Of a stretch of DNA of 64,000 nt, positions 62,701 to 64,000 are shown piece after piece. The stretch's first letter is position 1. Each line of letters begins with the position of its first letter. The stretch is from Monarcha castaneiventris obscurior (Eukaryota; Chordata; Aves; Passeriformes; Monarchidae). The stretch lies in contig JAMPIT010000174.1 in the NCBI GenBank assembly GCA_026261815.1, positions 10,540,001-10,604,000 of the forward strand, in the 5' to 3' direction. Below the pieces are notes generated by a model, which worked only from the letters and a program-made list of their open reading frames with translations, had not been told where the DNA came from and did not search any database. Made by a program: the position numbers and the translations under genes.

Positions 62701-64000
62701 CAACACACTTAGCATCTAAATTAGAAATATAGTTGTCACAGACTTTCTATATACTCTGTGTTGTAGAATAAACATCCACGAAGAAAAATTTCAAATGACA
62801 GAAATATAATACTGTATTATTTTGAAAGTTTTCTTTCCCCTAAGTGTCACTCTTAAGTCTGTAATTCAGTGAAGCAGATATATCCTTTCAAAACAATTTT
62901 ATTTTTATTTTATGACATTGTAGTCAAACTATTGTGAGGTCACAGTCAGACCATGAACTAAAGTGCTCTCTTGATATTAAATTCAAGTTAAGATATTTCA
63001 CTTTCTGATTTCTTTACAAATGTTTAGCAGAATGGACTTGCTCTTACAAAAAAAAAAAAGTTTCTAATGTGTTTTGAATTAATTTTCATACACTGACTGA
63101 CCAGTATGGAAAAAGTCTGATGCCACTTCAAAGGGAAAGCAAGCACTGATTGTATCACCCAGTGAAGTCATGGGCACATAGCTAATAGCAGAATGGTAGG
63201 TTTTGGAATCAAATACACAAGTTCAGTTTTTCTTGCTGGGTAGCTTTGTTCTCAGCTCACTCAACAATCACTTCAATCAGTGGCTGTAAGTGTAATAATA
63301 TCATGATTTGATCAAAATGCATCCTGCTGGAAAGCCCAAGCAGCAGCCAGAGAAAGAGTGTGAACTAATTATTTGTTTTGTCTGGAAATAATGAGGTTGC
63401 AGAGTAAGGACCAAAAAAACCCAGAAAATTAAATGCCAAGTTTTTATTTTTATTATACGGTTCTCTTAGTTTCTAAGCTGACAGGATTTACTGCACACAT
63501 AGTGTCCCAATATTTCATTTTTGGCTTCCAGAGTAATAGAGGCTTATCTTATCAATTAAAAATATGTGTCACTATTATTTCTCACAATAAAATAAGTGAA
63601 GTGAATAAATAAATATTTATCCAACCTTCAAAGGAAGAAAATGGCTCTGACTTGTGCAATATATATTATTTTATATGCCAGACTACAAACAGGAGGACAT
63701 AAGTCACATCGTAAAGAACAAAAAAATAATTACTCTTACCAGTATCTCCACTTCTCCAACAGCCAGAAAATCCCTTGCACAAACACATATTTACATAACT
63801 CAAAAACTTGCATGAACACAAGTCAAATTATTCTCAATCTACTATCATGTGACATGAAAAATTAATAATATCTGTTATTACTATTTATATTTAGAATGAC
63901 ATCCATGCAGCACTCAGCACTGACAAACTCACGCATGCAACCATTGATTACAAATCCCAATGATTCCAAAACAAAGAAGTCAATATGCATCTGTCTGAGG
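59782..64000. other. Single-copy AT-rich DNA, no gene seen
   Basis: About 4.2 kb to the window end. The 98-codon + frame at 60449-60745 and the 95-codon minus frame at 61256-61543 lack domains. A REST-type half site, TCAGCACCATGGA, lies at 60646-60658. A 12-base A run lies near 63048. No mobile element recognised. Confidence 0.55.

Noticed and set aside
1..64000. CRISPR arrays, bacterial operons, tRNA or rRNA genes
   Set aside because: No regularly spaced repeats with unique spacers, no ribosome binding sites or gene packing, and no cloverleaf or rRNA core sequence was recognised; the repeats are those of a bird genome.

Overview
This is AT-rich nuclear DNA of a vertebrate, almost certainly a bird and possibly a songbird. 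The diagnosis rests on repeats. At least six CR1 (chicken repeat 1) LINE fragments are visible, several ending in the CR1-specific 3' tail built on ATTCTATG-type words. There is one solo LTR of a bird-type endogenous retrovirus, and there are several pentanucleotide microsatellites. Nothing looks bacterial or viral in layout: there are no operons, no ribosome binding sites and no dense ORFs. I see no rRNA, tRNA or CRISPR array.

No complete protein-coding gene can be supported. The open frames are short (mostly 60-120 codons), lack recognisable domains, and are what chance gives in this much DNA, or are translated microsatellite and CR1 sequence. The window is most simply an intergenic region or part of one large intron. 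Two weak candidate exons (5640-5816 on +, 8451-8744 on -) and one unusually long open frame (37140-37658) are recorded with low confidence.

Layout. 1-6179: single-copy AT-rich DNA with an A/C-rich patch at 2830-2935. 6180-6643: minus-strand solo LTR. 6644-19777: single-copy DNA carrying a (TAGAA)n array (9524-9619), a perfect 64-bp tandem duplication (10721-10848), a compound TTTTA/TTTCA array (17991-18070) and a CAAAA / poly-C / poly-A tract (18503-18600). 19778-20762: the longest CR1 copy, with decayed reverse transcriptase. 23755-24390 and 27015-27108: old CR1 remnants. 30191-30399: a short, well-preserved CR1 3' end. 30400-50340: mostly single-copy, with two 10-bp-stem hairpins (33502-33526 and 46085-46111), a pure (AAAAT)n array (43950-44035) and a CTCF-type motif (48338-48350). 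50341-53170: an A-rich tract, a GC-richer segment with CpGs, and two CR1 copies in opposite orientation. 53171-64000: single-copy DNA with a possible ancient CR1 piece (58370-58640) and a 245-base polypyrimidine tract (59537-59781).

No new genetic system is evident. The most distinctive items are structural: the perfect 64-bp duplication with an internal 12-bp palindrome, the TTTTA/TTTCA compound array, and the two perfect hairpins. CR1 assignments rest on remembered family consensus and were not aligned by software.
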